NCBI GenBank assembly: GCA_046758465.1
Contig: JBHIAG010000031.1
Coordinates: 1 to 21,145, forward strand
DNA: 21,145 bases
Direction: 5' to 3'
Source: JBHIAG01 sp046758465
GTDB lineage: Bacteria > Acidobacteriota > Terriglobia > Acidiferrales > 2-02-FULL-67-57
Every line of letters begins with the position of its first letter. Position 1 is the stretch's first letter. The notes beneath the pieces are model-generated. The model was not told where the DNA came from. It saw only the letters and a program-made list of their open reading frames with translations, and made no database searches. Positions 1-7,945 of the stretch are shown piece by piece. Position numbers and translations under genes: made by a program.

Positions 1-231
1 GCTGCCGTCATTGGTCAGATTGCCCGCTGCGTCATACTGGAAGCCCGGATTGGTGATCTGATTCTTGGTGTTGATGGAGAAACTCCGCACCAGGGCCGAA
101 CACTTGGTCACCGTGGTGTCTTTCAGGTTTGCCCAGATGTCATAGCCATAGCTCAGCCCCCAACAGCAAGAACCTGAACTGGCTTGGGTCTGCGCCGTCT
201 TGATCCGGTTCAGTTCGCCGTAGGTGAACCT
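1..231 (-). pseudogene. RHS/YD-repeat protein fragment, runs off the left edge
   Basis: The minus-strand frame stays open from 231 to the window edge (77 codons) and reads like the repeat core of an RHS/YD-repeat protein: YGELNRIKTAQTQ near its start and FQYDAAGNLTNDGS at the edge. YD-repeat proteins build large beta-cage shells that enclose a C-terminal toxin or adhesin domain. A TAG stop sits immediately upstream (232-234) and there is no start codon, so what is visible is a 5'-truncated piece and not an intact gene. Its first bases overlap the last codons of the membrane-protein gene at 210-566, which points to a recombination joint around 230. The rest lies outside the window, so it could still be a large partial core. 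Confidence 0.6.
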
Positions 232-566
232 CTAGTTTCAGCCAGCTTGCGTCTTAGGCGTTTATGAAGCCAGATGCCAAGCCACGTCGTAAATATAAGT
301 ACCAAGCAGACCTGTGCGAAACTCTCATAGCCTAACTGGACTTGGCGTATTGCCAACTCACAAGGGTTGCCTTGCTCACGCCAAACCAGAGGCCCGCCTC
401 CACCATCGCTTGCTACGTGCACAATCCATGCTCGTATGCCGTCCCAGCCGCGTTCGTAGTAGTGAAAAACTAGGTTTCCTAAGATGAAGCAATCGAAGAA
501 AAGAACTACAGCAAGGAAAACACGGAGAGCCCAGACTAGTGTCAGGTATGTGGATCTACTGGTCAT
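210..566 (-). CDS. Small two-helix membrane protein, candidate RHS-cassette immunity protein
   Basis: This 118-residue protein is of unknown family. It has a strongly hydrophobic segment at about residues 8-34, a loop of about 45 residues, and a second segment at about 82-100 followed by the basic stretch HKRLRRK, suggesting two membrane helices with the C-terminus inside. Its ATG (566) shares the bases ATGA with the TGA stop of the broken reading frame at 563-733, an arrangement typical of toxin-immunity pairs. An RHS fragment follows directly, and the last codons run into that fragment, so the original C-terminus may have been replaced. The immunity role is inferred only from position and coupling. 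The region looks less GC-rich than the rest of the window. Confidence 0.45.
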   Translation of the reverse strand: MTSRSTYLTLVWALRVFLAVVLFFDCFILGNLVFHYYERGWDGIRAWIVHVASDGGGGPLVWREQGNPCELAIRQVQLGYESFAQVCLVLIFTTWLGIWLHKRLRRKLAETRGSPTAN

Positions 567-882
567 TGCTTTCTTGGCTCGTGTGCCTTCGGGTCGGGAG
601 GAACTGAAAACCTCTTTGTGCCCCCTCGGAACGCATGTTGTTGGATGCCGAGTGCTTGTCCGAGGCGGCGTATGTCAACCGATGCTTCACCGACATAGTA
701 TAGTATTGAAAGCTTGGGAGGAAGAAATCCTTGCTAGCTCTGACATCTGGCACATCCTGGAGGCTGGTGCGCAGGCAAAGCGCAATCTCGACGTCGTCGC
801 CCAGCGCGCGCGCTGTGAACTGGAACAGCGGATGCTGGTAGTTCGCCAGTTCCGCGCGCATCTTTTCGAGTCGTTCACTCAT
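556..882 (-). pseudogene. 5' fragment of an unknown gene fused to foreign sequence
   Basis: A gene begins at ATG 882, five bases after the arsenate reductase stop, and so belongs to the same transcription unit. The first 45-50 residues look genuine (MSERLEKMRAELANYQHP, then FTARALGDDVEIALCLRTSL). From about position 740 onward the composition changes and a different frame (563-733) becomes the coding-like one, although this frame stays formally open to 556 (108 codons). The simplest reading is that a deletion or insertion cut the gene after about residue 50 and joined it to the RHS-cassette debris. I do not recognise the family of the N-terminal piece. Confidence 0.4.
563..733 (-). pseudogene. 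3' remnant of a gene, candidate toxin tail
   Basis: A 56-codon minus-strand frame ends in ...PPDPKAHEPRKQ and its TGA overlaps the start codon of the following membrane-protein gene (ATGA, 563-566). The codons look like coding sequence (for example DIRRLGQALGIQQHAFRGG), but the frame contains no ATG, GTG or TTG and begins just after a TAG at 734-736, so the 5' part is missing. Given the RHS fragment downstream and the tight coupling to a small membrane protein, it may be the end of an RHS C-terminal toxin domain. I do not recognise a toxin family, and 56 residues are too few to be sure. Confidence 0.35.
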
Positions 883-886
883 GGGC

Positions 887-1324
887 TCATCGCCTCGGCT
901 TTTCTGCTTCGACGCGAGCCAGGAAGTCGCGCAGCCGCCGCTCAATTTCATCGCGCACGGCGCGGAACGCATCCAACTTCTCCTCCGCACTCCCGGAAAC
1001 GGCAACCGGGTCGGGTAGATGCCAGGCCAGGCGCAGGCGCCGCGCCGGCAGCGTGGGACAGGCGGCATCAACCTGGGCGCACAAACTGATGACGTAGTCA
1101 GCCTCGCCGGGAACCTCACCCAGAGACTTTGATCGCTGTCGGCTGATGTCAAGTCCTTTCTCTTTCATGGCCGCCACCGCCGACGGATTGAGGCACGCCG
1201 GTGCCGTGCCAGCGCTGAAGACTTCGAATTGGTTGCCAGCCAGGTGACGTGCCCAGCCCTCGGCCATTTGACTGCGAACCGAGTTGCCGGTGCAGAGAAA
1301 CAAGAGTCGCGGCCGTGCCGTCAC
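887..1324 (-). CDS. arsC: Thioredoxin-type arsenate reductase (low-MW phosphatase fold)
   Basis: This reduces arsenate to arsenite in the cytoplasm using a Cys relay and thioredoxin. From the GTG start the protein has 145 residues with the P-loop CTGNSVRSQ (nucleophile Cys11, Arg17) and two further cysteines at 82 and 89 in SLCAQVDAACP. These are essentially the three relay cysteines of the plasmid pI258 ArsC (Cys10, 82, 89), which separates it from plain tyrosine phosphatases. I prefer GTG at 1324 over an ATG at 1348: GTG shares GTGA with the stop of the macro-domain gene and has AAGGAGAGG just upstream. No arsenite pump or ArsR is visible, so the link to arsenic detoxification rests on the cysteines alone. 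Confidence 0.85.
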   Translation of the reverse strand: MTARPRLLFLCTGNSVRSQMAEGWARHLAGNQFEVFSAGTAPACLNPSAVAAMKEKGLDISRQRSKSLGEVPGEADYVISLCAQVDAACPTLPARRLRLAWHLPDPVAVSGSAEEKLDAFRAVRDEIERRLRDFLARVEAEKPRR

Positions 1325-1860
1325 AACCTCTCCTTCATCTTCTCCCAAACTTCTTGGAACGCCCGCAGAGCAGTTTGATCGTAGAGGACGAAATAAACTT
1401 TTTCGAGAGCAGTGTGGCGGCGCAGGTGGCGTACAACTTCGTCCAGCATAATTTCCGCACAGTGGCGCAGCGGAAAACCAGCGACGCCCGTGCCGACGGC
1501 GGGGAAGGCGATGCTGGTGAGGCTCTTCTCTTCCGCGCGCTGCAAGCTGTTGCGGGTGGCGGCGCGGAGCGAGTCAGCGGTGGTGCAGCCGCCCAGCCGC
1601 ATGCTGGCCGCGTGAATGACGTAGCGGGCTTTGAGTGTGCCGCCGGAGGTGATGGCCGCCTCGCCAATGGTAATTGGGCCCAGACGGTCGCATTGCTGCT
1701 GGATGGCCGCACCGCCTTTCCGCCGGATGGCTCCCGCCACGCCGCCCCCCAGTTGCAGGTCGTTGTTGGCGGCGTTGACAATGGCATCTACGTCCGTTTC
1801 GGTCAGGTCACCCTGCTGCAAGTGGATGCGCGCAAGCAGTTTTTTCCGGGCCAGCGCCAT
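1321..1860 (-). CDS. Macro-domain protein, probable ADP-ribosyl hydrolase
   Basis: This 179-residue protein is a stand-alone macro domain. Family signatures are GDLT (17-20), VDAIVNAANN (24-33) with the adenine/ribose-contacting Asn residues, GGGVAGAI (38-45), and the phosphate-binding loop FPAVGTGVAGFP. Members bind ADP-ribose and often remove it from proteins or nucleic acids or deacetylate O-acetyl-ADP-ribose. The GGGVAGAI version resembles the Af1521/ALC1-like branch more than classical MacroD, although I cannot run a tree. It starts two bases after the enoyl-CoA hydratase stop and overlaps arsC by four bases, so the three are almost certainly co-transcribed. Confidence 0.9.
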   Translation of the reverse strand: MALARKKLLARIHLQQGDLTETDVDAIVNAANNDLQLGGGVAGAIRRKGGAAIQQQCDRLGPITIGEAAITSGGTLKARYVIHAASMRLGGCTTADSLRAATRNSLQRAEEKSLTSIAFPAVGTGVAGFPLRHCAEIMLDEVVRHLRRHTALEKVYFVLYDQTALRAFQEVWEKMKERL

Positions 1861-1862
1861 AG

Positions 1863-2642
<780 letters not shown>

Positions 2643-2900
2643 CTGTGCCTCCCAATGGCTGCCTCGCCGCCGTCTGGCTTGGCCTGGCAGGGCGACTGCT
2701 CCTCAGGCAGCGGCAATCAGCTAAGTATTTGAAAAGCCTGTTAGTTACATCCATTGCCGGGCTAACCCGTGCAGCCCCCCTGGCCCAGTGCCAGGAAGCC
2801 ACCCTAACCCCTTGGCCAACAACTACTTGCAGCCAGGGCTGGTTAGCCGCTTCCATAGCCCCACTACCTCGCCTCTCAGGCTCCTTTCCGCCTCGCTTTG

Positions 2901-2960
2901 CCACGCGTTGGCTCGCGTTGGCTCGCGTTGCGTTTCTTTCCGTCGCTTTCCGTCGCTTTC
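2901..2960. repeat. 10-bp tandem array, two related unit types
   Basis: Six consecutive 10-base units fill 2901-2960. The first three share CGCGTTG (GCTCGCGTTG occurs twice exactly, after CCACGCGTTG). The next three share a CG..TTTC pattern (CGTCGCTTTC occurs twice exactly, after CGTTTCTTTC). Period 10 does not suit coding sequence, and it lies between two genes. It is too short and lacks the spacer structure of a CRISPR. Confidence 0.75.
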
Positions 2961-3068
2961 CCTGCTACTTCCTCCGCTTTCCCTCCTCTCGCCCTCCACC
3001 TAGCACAGCCGCCCCGCCGTTGTCCAATAACGGCGACCATTTTGCACACCAGGAACACAATGAGCACT

Positions 3069-3086
3069 GAGCGCGCAATCGCGCTC
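3069..3086 (-). terminator. Hairpin just downstream of the amidohydrolase gene
   Basis: A perfect 7-base-pair stem GAGCGCG/CGCGCTC with a 4-base loop begins about 20 bases after the stop of the amidohydrolase on the transcribed (minus) strand. It is followed only by a weakly T-rich stretch, not a clean U-run. It could end the aromatic operon or stabilise the mRNA 3' end. Confidence 0.4.
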
Positions 3087-3104
3087 TACTTCTTCAGCAA
3101 CACT

Positions 3105-3959
3105 TCAAACCGGAAACAGCCGCAGCGCATTTTCGTAAAGGATACGCTGCTTGGCCCCTTCACTCAGCGGGAGTTGGCAGAAGCGCTCAAGGTTGGTGCG
3201 CATCCCGGGAACCATCGGCCCGGGCCAGTCCGAGCCCCACAGAACTTTTTCCGCCAGCGCTTCCAGCGAGGGAAAATACTTGAGCAGGTTTTGTGGCGGA
3301 ATGCTGGATATGTCCATATAGACGTTGGGATGGCGGCGAATCAGGAACACGGCAGTCTCCATCCAGAGCGGCCGGCCGCCGTGGGCGAGGATGAGGCGCA
3401 GCCGCGGAAAATCCACGGCGACGTCATCAACGTAAATGGGGTCCGCGTAAATATTACGCGCGCCCGCAAAAATGGATGTCCCTGTGTGAATCATCACTAC
3501 CATGTTCGCCTGCTCTGCCTTCCGATAGATCGTCTCCAGCGCCGTCAGGCCGTTCCGGTACTGGTTCGGATAGACAAGCTGATGCGGCGGGTGAAGTTTC
3601 AGCGCCGGCAGCCGCAGCGTTGCGATCAGCCGCTCCATCTCAGCCTCCACCCCCTCGTCTTGCCATGGGTCCACGGAGCCGAACGGGATCAGCCGGTCAG
3701 GAAACGCGCTACAGTAGCGCGCCGCCCACTCGTTGACCTCCGCCGTGAACCCGATCACCTGCGGGCTCACGTAGTTGATGATGCCCGCGCGCGCGATGCC
3801 TTCGCGGTCCATCAGGGCAACAAACTTCGCCGGCTCTCGCACCAGCTCTTGCAACTCGGCAAAGTTTGGTTGGGTGTCCCGGAAGACCGCGAAGGCCTCC
3901 GGCTTCATCATCTCCCAGGGCTGCATGTGGACGTGGATGTCGATGACGGGTTGCTTCAC
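3105..3959 (-). CDS. COG2159-type amidohydrolase (metal-dependent TIM-barrel hydrolase or decarboxylase)
   Basis: This 284-residue protein is of the amidohydrolase_2 family, which includes gamma-resorcylate and ACMS decarboxylases and lactone hydrolases. Visible metal-site motifs, in order, are HVH at 9-11 (VIDIHVHMQP), a lysine/histidine KLHPP, VMIHTG, LAHGG and GSDWPG near the C-terminus, all expected of a Zn-dependent barrel. The GTG start shares GTGA with the stop of the HcrB-like gene, so it is translationally coupled to the molybdenum enzyme. This suggests it acts on the same aromatic substrate, perhaps by decarboxylation or hydrolysis. The exact reaction cannot be read from sequence. 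Confidence 0.85.
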   Translation of the reverse strand: MKQPVIDIHVHMQPWEMMKPEAFAVFRDTQPNFAELQELVREPAKFVALMDREGIARAGIINYVSPQVIGFTAEVNEWAARYCSAFPDRLIPFGSVDPWQDEGVEAEMERLIATLRLPALKLHPPHQLVYPNQYRNGLTALETIYRKAEQANMVVMIHTGTSIFAGARNIYADPIYVDDVAVDFPRLRLILAHGGRPLWMETAVFLIRRHPNVYMDISSIPPQNLLKYFPSLEALAEKVLWGSDWPGPMVPGMRTNLERFCQLPLSEGAKQRILYENALRLFPV

Positions 3960-4954
3960 GGCTGGCTGCCGTTCCCCTCGCAGAGGATGCGGAGCGCACG
4001 CCGCACGAAGGCACGCAACGCGTCGCGACGATACTCAGGTGTAGAAACGCTCGTCGTCAGCGGCTTAGCCGTGCGGATGACCGCATGGGCAACCGCAGCG
4101 GCCAACTCAGCCGAATAGGGCTGCCGGGCCAGCAGGCGCCCGGCTTCTTCCACGCGCACCGGAGCCGGGTTCATCCCTGTCAGCGCGATGCGTGCATCCT
4201 GGCAGGTGCCGTTCGCAAATTTTATCACGACCGCCACGCCTGCCAGCGGATAGTCAATGGCGCTGCGGATGCGGAGCTTGTCGTAGCGGCCGCAATAGCC
4301 GGCCATCTGCGCCGGCACGTGCACGGCGGTGAGGATTTCGCCTCGCCCGAGATCAATGCGGTCCATTCCGTCATGTTTGTAGAAGCCCGCCAGTGGCAGC
4401 CGGCGCCTTCCGCGCGGCCCTGCAATTTCGATCTCTGCATCGAGCGTAAACAGCGCCGCCGCCGTGTCCCCCGACCACACCGCCCAGCAGAACTTCCCCC
4501 CGGGGGCTACGTGGCACACATCGCCGTCTTTCTTGAGACAGAAGCCGCAGGCTTTGCGCCAACTGTAGGACTGGTTGTACCACAGGCACCGGGTTTCCAG
4601 ACACAGGTTGCCCCCCAGCGTACCCATATTGCGCAACGGCGGGCTGGCGATGCTCCCGGCGGCGAGCGCCAGTACAGGGTAGTGCTGCCGCACCATGGCC
4701 GACTCGGCAATGGCGGCGATAGTCGTGAGCGCACCGATGCGCAGGCCACGCTCGGAATCAAATGCGATCCCCACGAGCTCGCGCAGTCCTTTCAGATCAA
4801 TCAAGCTGCGCGGCGCAAACAGTTTCATCCGCAGGTTAGGCACCACGTCAGTGCCACCCGCAACCAGCATCGCCTCCGCCCCACGGGCCGAGAGCTGCTC
4901 CAGGGCTTCCTCCAAACGCCGCGGGCGCAGCACCGAGAAGGCCGGCATACTCAT
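3956..4954 (-). CDS. hcrB: 4-hydroxybenzoyl-CoA reductase beta-like subunit (FAD + extra [4Fe-4S])
   Basis: This is the FAD-binding subunit of a xanthine-oxidase-family molybdenum enzyme, 332 residues. VAGGTDVVP (31-39) and GTLGGNL (111-117) are FAD-pocket motifs. An insertion from about 120 to 160 carries cysteines at 123, 139, 147 and 156, spaced 16, 8 and 9 apart. As I remember it, this is the pattern of the additional [4Fe-4S] cluster seen in Thauera HcrB and not in CO or xanthine dehydrogenases, which lets reduced ferredoxin push electrons towards the Mo site. The flanking residues (RCLWYNQS, CHVAPGGKFC) also look HcrB-like. The gene overlaps its neighbours on both sides by four bases, and GGAGGG precedes its ATG. 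Confidence 0.85.
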   Translation of the reverse strand: MSMPAFSVLRPRRLEEALEQLSARGAEAMLVAGGTDVVPNLRMKLFAPRSLIDLKGLRELVGIAFDSERGLRIGALTTIAAIAESAMVRQHYPVLALAAGSIASPPLRNMGTLGGNLCLETRCLWYNQSYSWRKACGFCLKKDGDVCHVAPGGKFCWAVWSGDTAAALFTLDAEIEIAGPRGRRRLPLAGFYKHDGMDRIDLGRGEILTAVHVPAQMAGYCGRYDKLRIRSAIDYPLAGVAVVIKFANGTCQDARIALTGMNPAPVRVEEAGRLLARQPYSAELAAAVAHAVIRTAKPLTTSVSTPEYRRDALRAFVRRALRILCEGNGSQP

Positions 4955-7257
4955 CGTGTCCCTCCGCGACCCTTCCCGCTGGCTTTTTTCTCCTTCAGTG
5001 CGCGCAAGATTTTCTCGGGCGTGATGGGCAAGGAGGTGATGCGGACGCCAATGGCGTCGTAGACGGCGTTCGCCACAGCGGGAATCACCGCCGCCAGTGA
5101 GCCCTCCCCGGCCTCTTTGGCACCCAGAGGCCCTTCGGGATCAATGCTTTCAACCAAGATGGTGTCGATTTCCGGCGACTCGAGTGTGCTGGGCGATTTG
5201 TATTCGAGCAGCGAAGGGTTCAGCAGGCGCCCGCGGTTCCAAATCATCTCCTCCTGCAAAGCCTGACCCAAACCCATCGAGATCGAACCCTGGATTTGCC
5301 CCTCAACGGTCATCGGGTTGATGGCGCGGCCGCAATCGTGGGCGACGCTGACGTGCTCGACCTTGACCTGTCCGGTCTCGCTGTCCACGCTCACCTCAGC
5401 CACCTGCGCACTGTAGCTGTAGGAGGGCGAAGGGCCCACGCCAGCACCTCTGTACGTGCCTCCGCGAGCCTCCTCTGGCGGCGCGTAGCTGCCCGCGGCA
5501 CTGAGGCTGCTCAACCCCTTCAAGGTGAGGGCGACAGCTTGTTCAAAGTCAAGACTGTGCGCGGGCCGCTCAGCCAGAAAGATGCGTTCGTCGCGGATGT
5601 AAAGCACCTCCGGCGAAACGTTCCAGCAGCGAGCCACCGCCGCAAAAATCTTTTGCTTAAGTTTGCGGGCTGCCTCCAGACAGGCGTTGCCAGCCATAAA
5701 CGTAACTCGGCTGGAGTAGCTGCCGAGGTCAACCGGTGTGCGCCCTGTGTCGGCAGCCACAAGACGAATGCGCTCGGGTCGTACACCCAGCTCCTCAGCG
5801 ACGAGTTGCACCTGGATGGTGTCAGATCCCTGACCGATCTCAGCCGCGCCTGTGAAAAGGTACACGCTGCCATCCCTCCGGGCTTCGATGCGCACCGTGG
5901 TGTGGGGCATGGTGGAGCGGATGATGGCATTGGCGGCTCCGGAGACGTAGTGGCTGCCAGCAATCCCCACGCCCTTGCCATAGGGCAGCTTGCCCCTCTT
6001 CTCCCGCCAACCTGATCTCTCGATGACCTGGCGCAGGCATTCGGGATAGCCATAGCTGGTCACTCGCAACTGATTGACGGTACTGCAGGGCGGTGCCAGC
6101 AAGTTGCGGAACCGCAGCTCGGCAGGATCGAGGCCCAATGCGTCGGCCAGCATGTCCAGGTGCGACTCAAACGCGAACCGCGTGTTGACCGTGCCGTGCC
6201 CCCGCATCGCGCCACAAGCCGGTTTGTTCGTCAGCACGCGATAGCCGTCAAACTTGACGTTGCGGATGTCGTACATCGCACCCAACAACTGGCCGCTGTA
6301 GAGGATGGACACGGGACCATAGCCGCAGTACGCGCCGCCGTCCTGGATGATGCGCGCCTCGACCGCGGTGATCTTGCCGTCGCGCCTCACGCCGGTCTTC
6401 AGCTCGATAATCTGAATCGGACGACCGCGATGGGCGTAGAAGACCTCTTCCCGCGTGTAGGTGATCTTGACCGGCCGGCCAGCCTTCCGCGAGAGCACTG
6501 CCGCCTGCACTTCGAGCGGGATGACTTCGCTCTTGCCGCCAAAGCCACCTCCAACCAGCGGCTTGATGACTCGCACGTTCTCCAGGGGCATCTCGAGAAC
6601 GTTCGCCACCGTGCGTTGGACGTAGTAGGGCACCTGCGTCGACGACCACAACGTAATACATCCCTCCTGGTAGTGCGCCAGGGTCGCATGCGGCTCCATG
6701 GCGGCGTGGGTGACTTCCGCGCAGTAGAAGGTGTCGTGGCCAACCAGAGCAGCCTGCGCGAAACCCTCCGCGACGTTGCCAAAGTGATGGTGGTATTCCT
6801 TCTCGATGTTGTGGGACTTGTCATCGTGGATGAAATCACACTCGGCCTGCATGCTGGCGAGGAGATCGAAGTAAGCGGGGAGTAACTCGTAGTCCACTGC
6901 AATCAGTTCCAAGGCCTGCTCGGCGATTTCCTCCGACTCAGCCGCCACACCCGCGATGCTGTCACCGATGTAGCGGACTTTGTCCAGAGCGAAGGCGGTT
7001 TCGTCATGGCCGATTGGCAAGATGCCGTACTGGTTGGGAAATTCCTGCCCGGTGACCACGGCCACGACACCGGGCAACGCTTCTGCCTTTGCGGTATCAA
7101 TGCGGCGGATGCGCGCGTGCGCATGCGGGCTGTGGTGGATTTTCCCGACCAGCATCCTGGGCAGGACGAGGTCATCCGTATAGAGGCCCCGACCGGTCAC
7201 CTTCTCCGGGCCATCGCGCATCGGCAGGCGCTTGCCGACGATGGCAAAATCGGCCAT
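4951..7257 (-). CDS. hcrA: 4-hydroxybenzoyl-CoA reductase alpha-like subunit (molybdopterin)
   Basis: This is the catalytic molybdopterin-cytosine-dinucleotide subunit, 768 residues, full length for the family. The N-terminal a/b-hammerhead domain begins at VGKRLPMRDGPEKVTG. The Mo-binding core follows, with VGGGFGGK, then GAAEIGQGSDT, SYSSRVTFMAGNA and the C-terminal catalytic-glutamate region GPLGAKEAGEGS. The family removes an aromatic hydroxyl (HcrABC) or hydroxylates N-heterocycles and aldehydes. Assignment to the Hcr branch comes mainly from its partner HcrB. It starts two bases after hcrC and overlaps hcrB by four, so the order small-large-medium is one transcript. Substrate is therefore inferred, not proven. 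Confidence 0.85.
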   Translation of the reverse strand: MADFAIVGKRLPMRDGPEKVTGRGLYTDDLVLPRMLVGKIHHSPHAHARIRRIDTAKAEALPGVVAVVTGQEFPNQYGILPIGHDETAFALDKVRYIGDSIAGVAAESEEIAEQALELIAVDYELLPAYFDLLASMQAECDFIHDDKSHNIEKEYHHHFGNVAEGFAQAALVGHDTFYCAEVTHAAMEPHATLAHYQEGCITLWSSTQVPYYVQRTVANVLEMPLENVRVIKPLVGGGFGGKSEVIPLEVQAAVLSRKAGRPVKITYTREEVFYAHRGRPIQIIELKTGVRRDGKITAVEARIIQDGGAYCGYGPVSILYSGQLLGAMYDIRNVKFDGYRVLTNKPACGAMRGHGTVNTRFAFESHLDMLADALGLDPAELRFRNLLAPPCSTVNQLRVTSYGYPECLRQVIERSGWREKRGKLPYGKGVGIAGSHYVSGAANAIIRSTMPHTTVRIEARRDGSVYLFTGAAEIGQGSDTIQVQLVAEELGVRPERIRLVAADTGRTPVDLGSYSSRVTFMAGNACLEAARKLKQKIFAAVARCWNVSPEVLYIRDERIFLAERPAHSLDFEQAVALTLKGLSSLSAAGSYAPPEEARGGTYRGAGVGPSPSYSYSAQVAEVSVDSETGQVKVEHVSVAHDCGRAINPMTVEGQIQGSISMGLGQALQEEMIWNRGRLLNPSLLEYKSPSTLESPEIDTILVESIDPEGPLGAKEAGEGSLAAVIPAVANAVYDAIGVRITSLPITPEKILRALKEKKASGKGRGGTR

Positions 7258-7259
7258 GG

Positions 7260-7763
7260 CTAACTCCCTGCTCCCATAGTTTCCACCGGTTGCTCTTGCA
7301 ACTTGCGGATGGCGTGCTCGATAGAGGCGTAGATCTGCGTGTAGCCGGTACAGCGGCAGAGATTACCGGCGAGGGCGTCGGCGATTTCCTGGCGGGTAGG
7401 GTTAGGATTGCGAGCCAGCAGTGCCTTGGCCACAAGAATGATGCCGGGGGTGCAGTAGCCGCACTGGGCGCCACCCTCGACGCAGAAGCCCTCCTGCAAC
7501 GGATCCAGCGCGTCGCCGCGAGCAAGACCTTCAATGGTAGTAATCTCGCAATCCTGGTACGAGACAGCCAGCATCACGCAGGACAACATTGGCGTGCCGT
7601 TGACCAATACCGTGCAGCAGCCACAACTGGAATCGTCGCAACCGCGCTTCGACCCCGTCAGCCGTAGCTCCTCGCGAAGAACATCCAGCAACAGCTTGTT
7701 CGGCGGCACCTCGACCTTGTGCCGGCTGCCATTAATGCAAAGTTGGACGCGTTCCTTCTCCAT
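7260..7763 (-). CDS. hcrC: 4-hydroxybenzoyl-CoA reductase gamma-like subunit (2 x [2Fe-2S])
   Basis: This is the 167-residue electron-transfer subunit. The plant-ferredoxin-type [2Fe-2S] cluster is held by cysteines 42, 47, 50 and 62 (GCDDSSCGCC), and the second cluster by 101, 104, 136 and 138 (QCGYCTPG and GNLCRCTGY). All eight ligands are present. It is slightly longer than many homologues through a short C-terminal tail. It leads the hcrCAB run; a 182-base gap containing a gene relic separates it from the upstream crotonase, so it may use an internal promoter, though I saw no clear one. Confidence 0.9.
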   Translation of the reverse strand: MEKERVQLCINGSRHKVEVPPNKLLLDVLREELRLTGSKRGCDDSSCGCCTVLVNGTPMLSCVMLAVSYQDCEITTIEGLARGDALDPLQEGFCVEGGAQCGYCTPGIILVAKALLARNPNPTRQEIADALAGNLCRCTGYTQIYASIEHAIRKLQEQPVETMGAGS

Positions 7764-7945
7764 AATTCCCTAGCTCGCCAGCTCCCTCAACCCGGCTTTG
7801 TCATAGCCTGCACCCACCGGAGCCAACAGACACCGCTGAGCGCCGGATCAGGTTCGAGTTTTTGCTGTGGATCTCCTCGGGACTGATCTACAACTCGTCG
7901 ACCTTGAAGCCCTCTTTGCTCATGCCGGGGCAGCCATTCTGACCG
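7764..7945 (-). pseudogene. Probable gene relic between the crotonase and hcrC
   Basis: On the minus strand a frame opens at ATG 7923 (MSKEGFKVDEL), hits TAG at 7888-7890, reads on with protein-like sequence (ISPEEIHSKNSNLIRRSA), then makes sense only in another frame (CLLAPVGAGYDKAGLRELAS) that stops just before hcrC. One in-frame stop plus one frameshift would turn this into a continuous small protein of about 55 residues. No Shine-Dalgarno precedes the ATG. I do not recognise the family; it could also be an untranslated spacer that looks coding by chance. Confidence 0.3.

Larger units (their letters stand above)
2643..3104 (-). other. 462-base non-coding stretch between amidohydrolase and enoyl-CoA hydratase
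   Basis: I see no convincing gene on either strand. Small open frames in it are low-complexity or antisense. It holds a hairpin (3069-3086), a 10-bp-periodic tandem array (2901-2960), a strongly pyrimidine-rich plus strand from about 2931 to 3000 (purine-rich and Shine-Dalgarno-like on the minus strand), and a short inverted pair GGCTAACC (2760) / GGTTAGCC (2844). No good sigma-70 promoter for the downstream hydratase gene was found. Confidence 0.6.

Noticed and set aside
2901..2960. CRISPR array
   Set aside because: Units are 10 bases, adjacent, without spacers, and no cas gene is present.
2898..4118. Long open frame on the plus strand across the amidohydrolase region
   Set aside because: It is antisense to a gene with clear metal-site motifs and reads as low-complexity Arg/His/Pro-rich sequence, typical of GC-rich shadow frames.
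4085..6015. Plus-strand open frames opposite hcrB and hcrA
   Set aside because: No domain motifs; the opposite strand encodes full-length molybdenum-enzyme subunits with all cofactor motifs.
6597..6605. Second TetR operator (GAACGTTCG)
   Set aside because: It lies inside hcrA coding sequence, matches only nine of the ten palindrome bases and is not near a promoter; likely chance.
7840..7870. tRNA T-arm-like GGTTCGAGT
   Set aside because: The flanking bases do not pair as a T-stem, and no acceptor or anticodon arm can be drawn around it.
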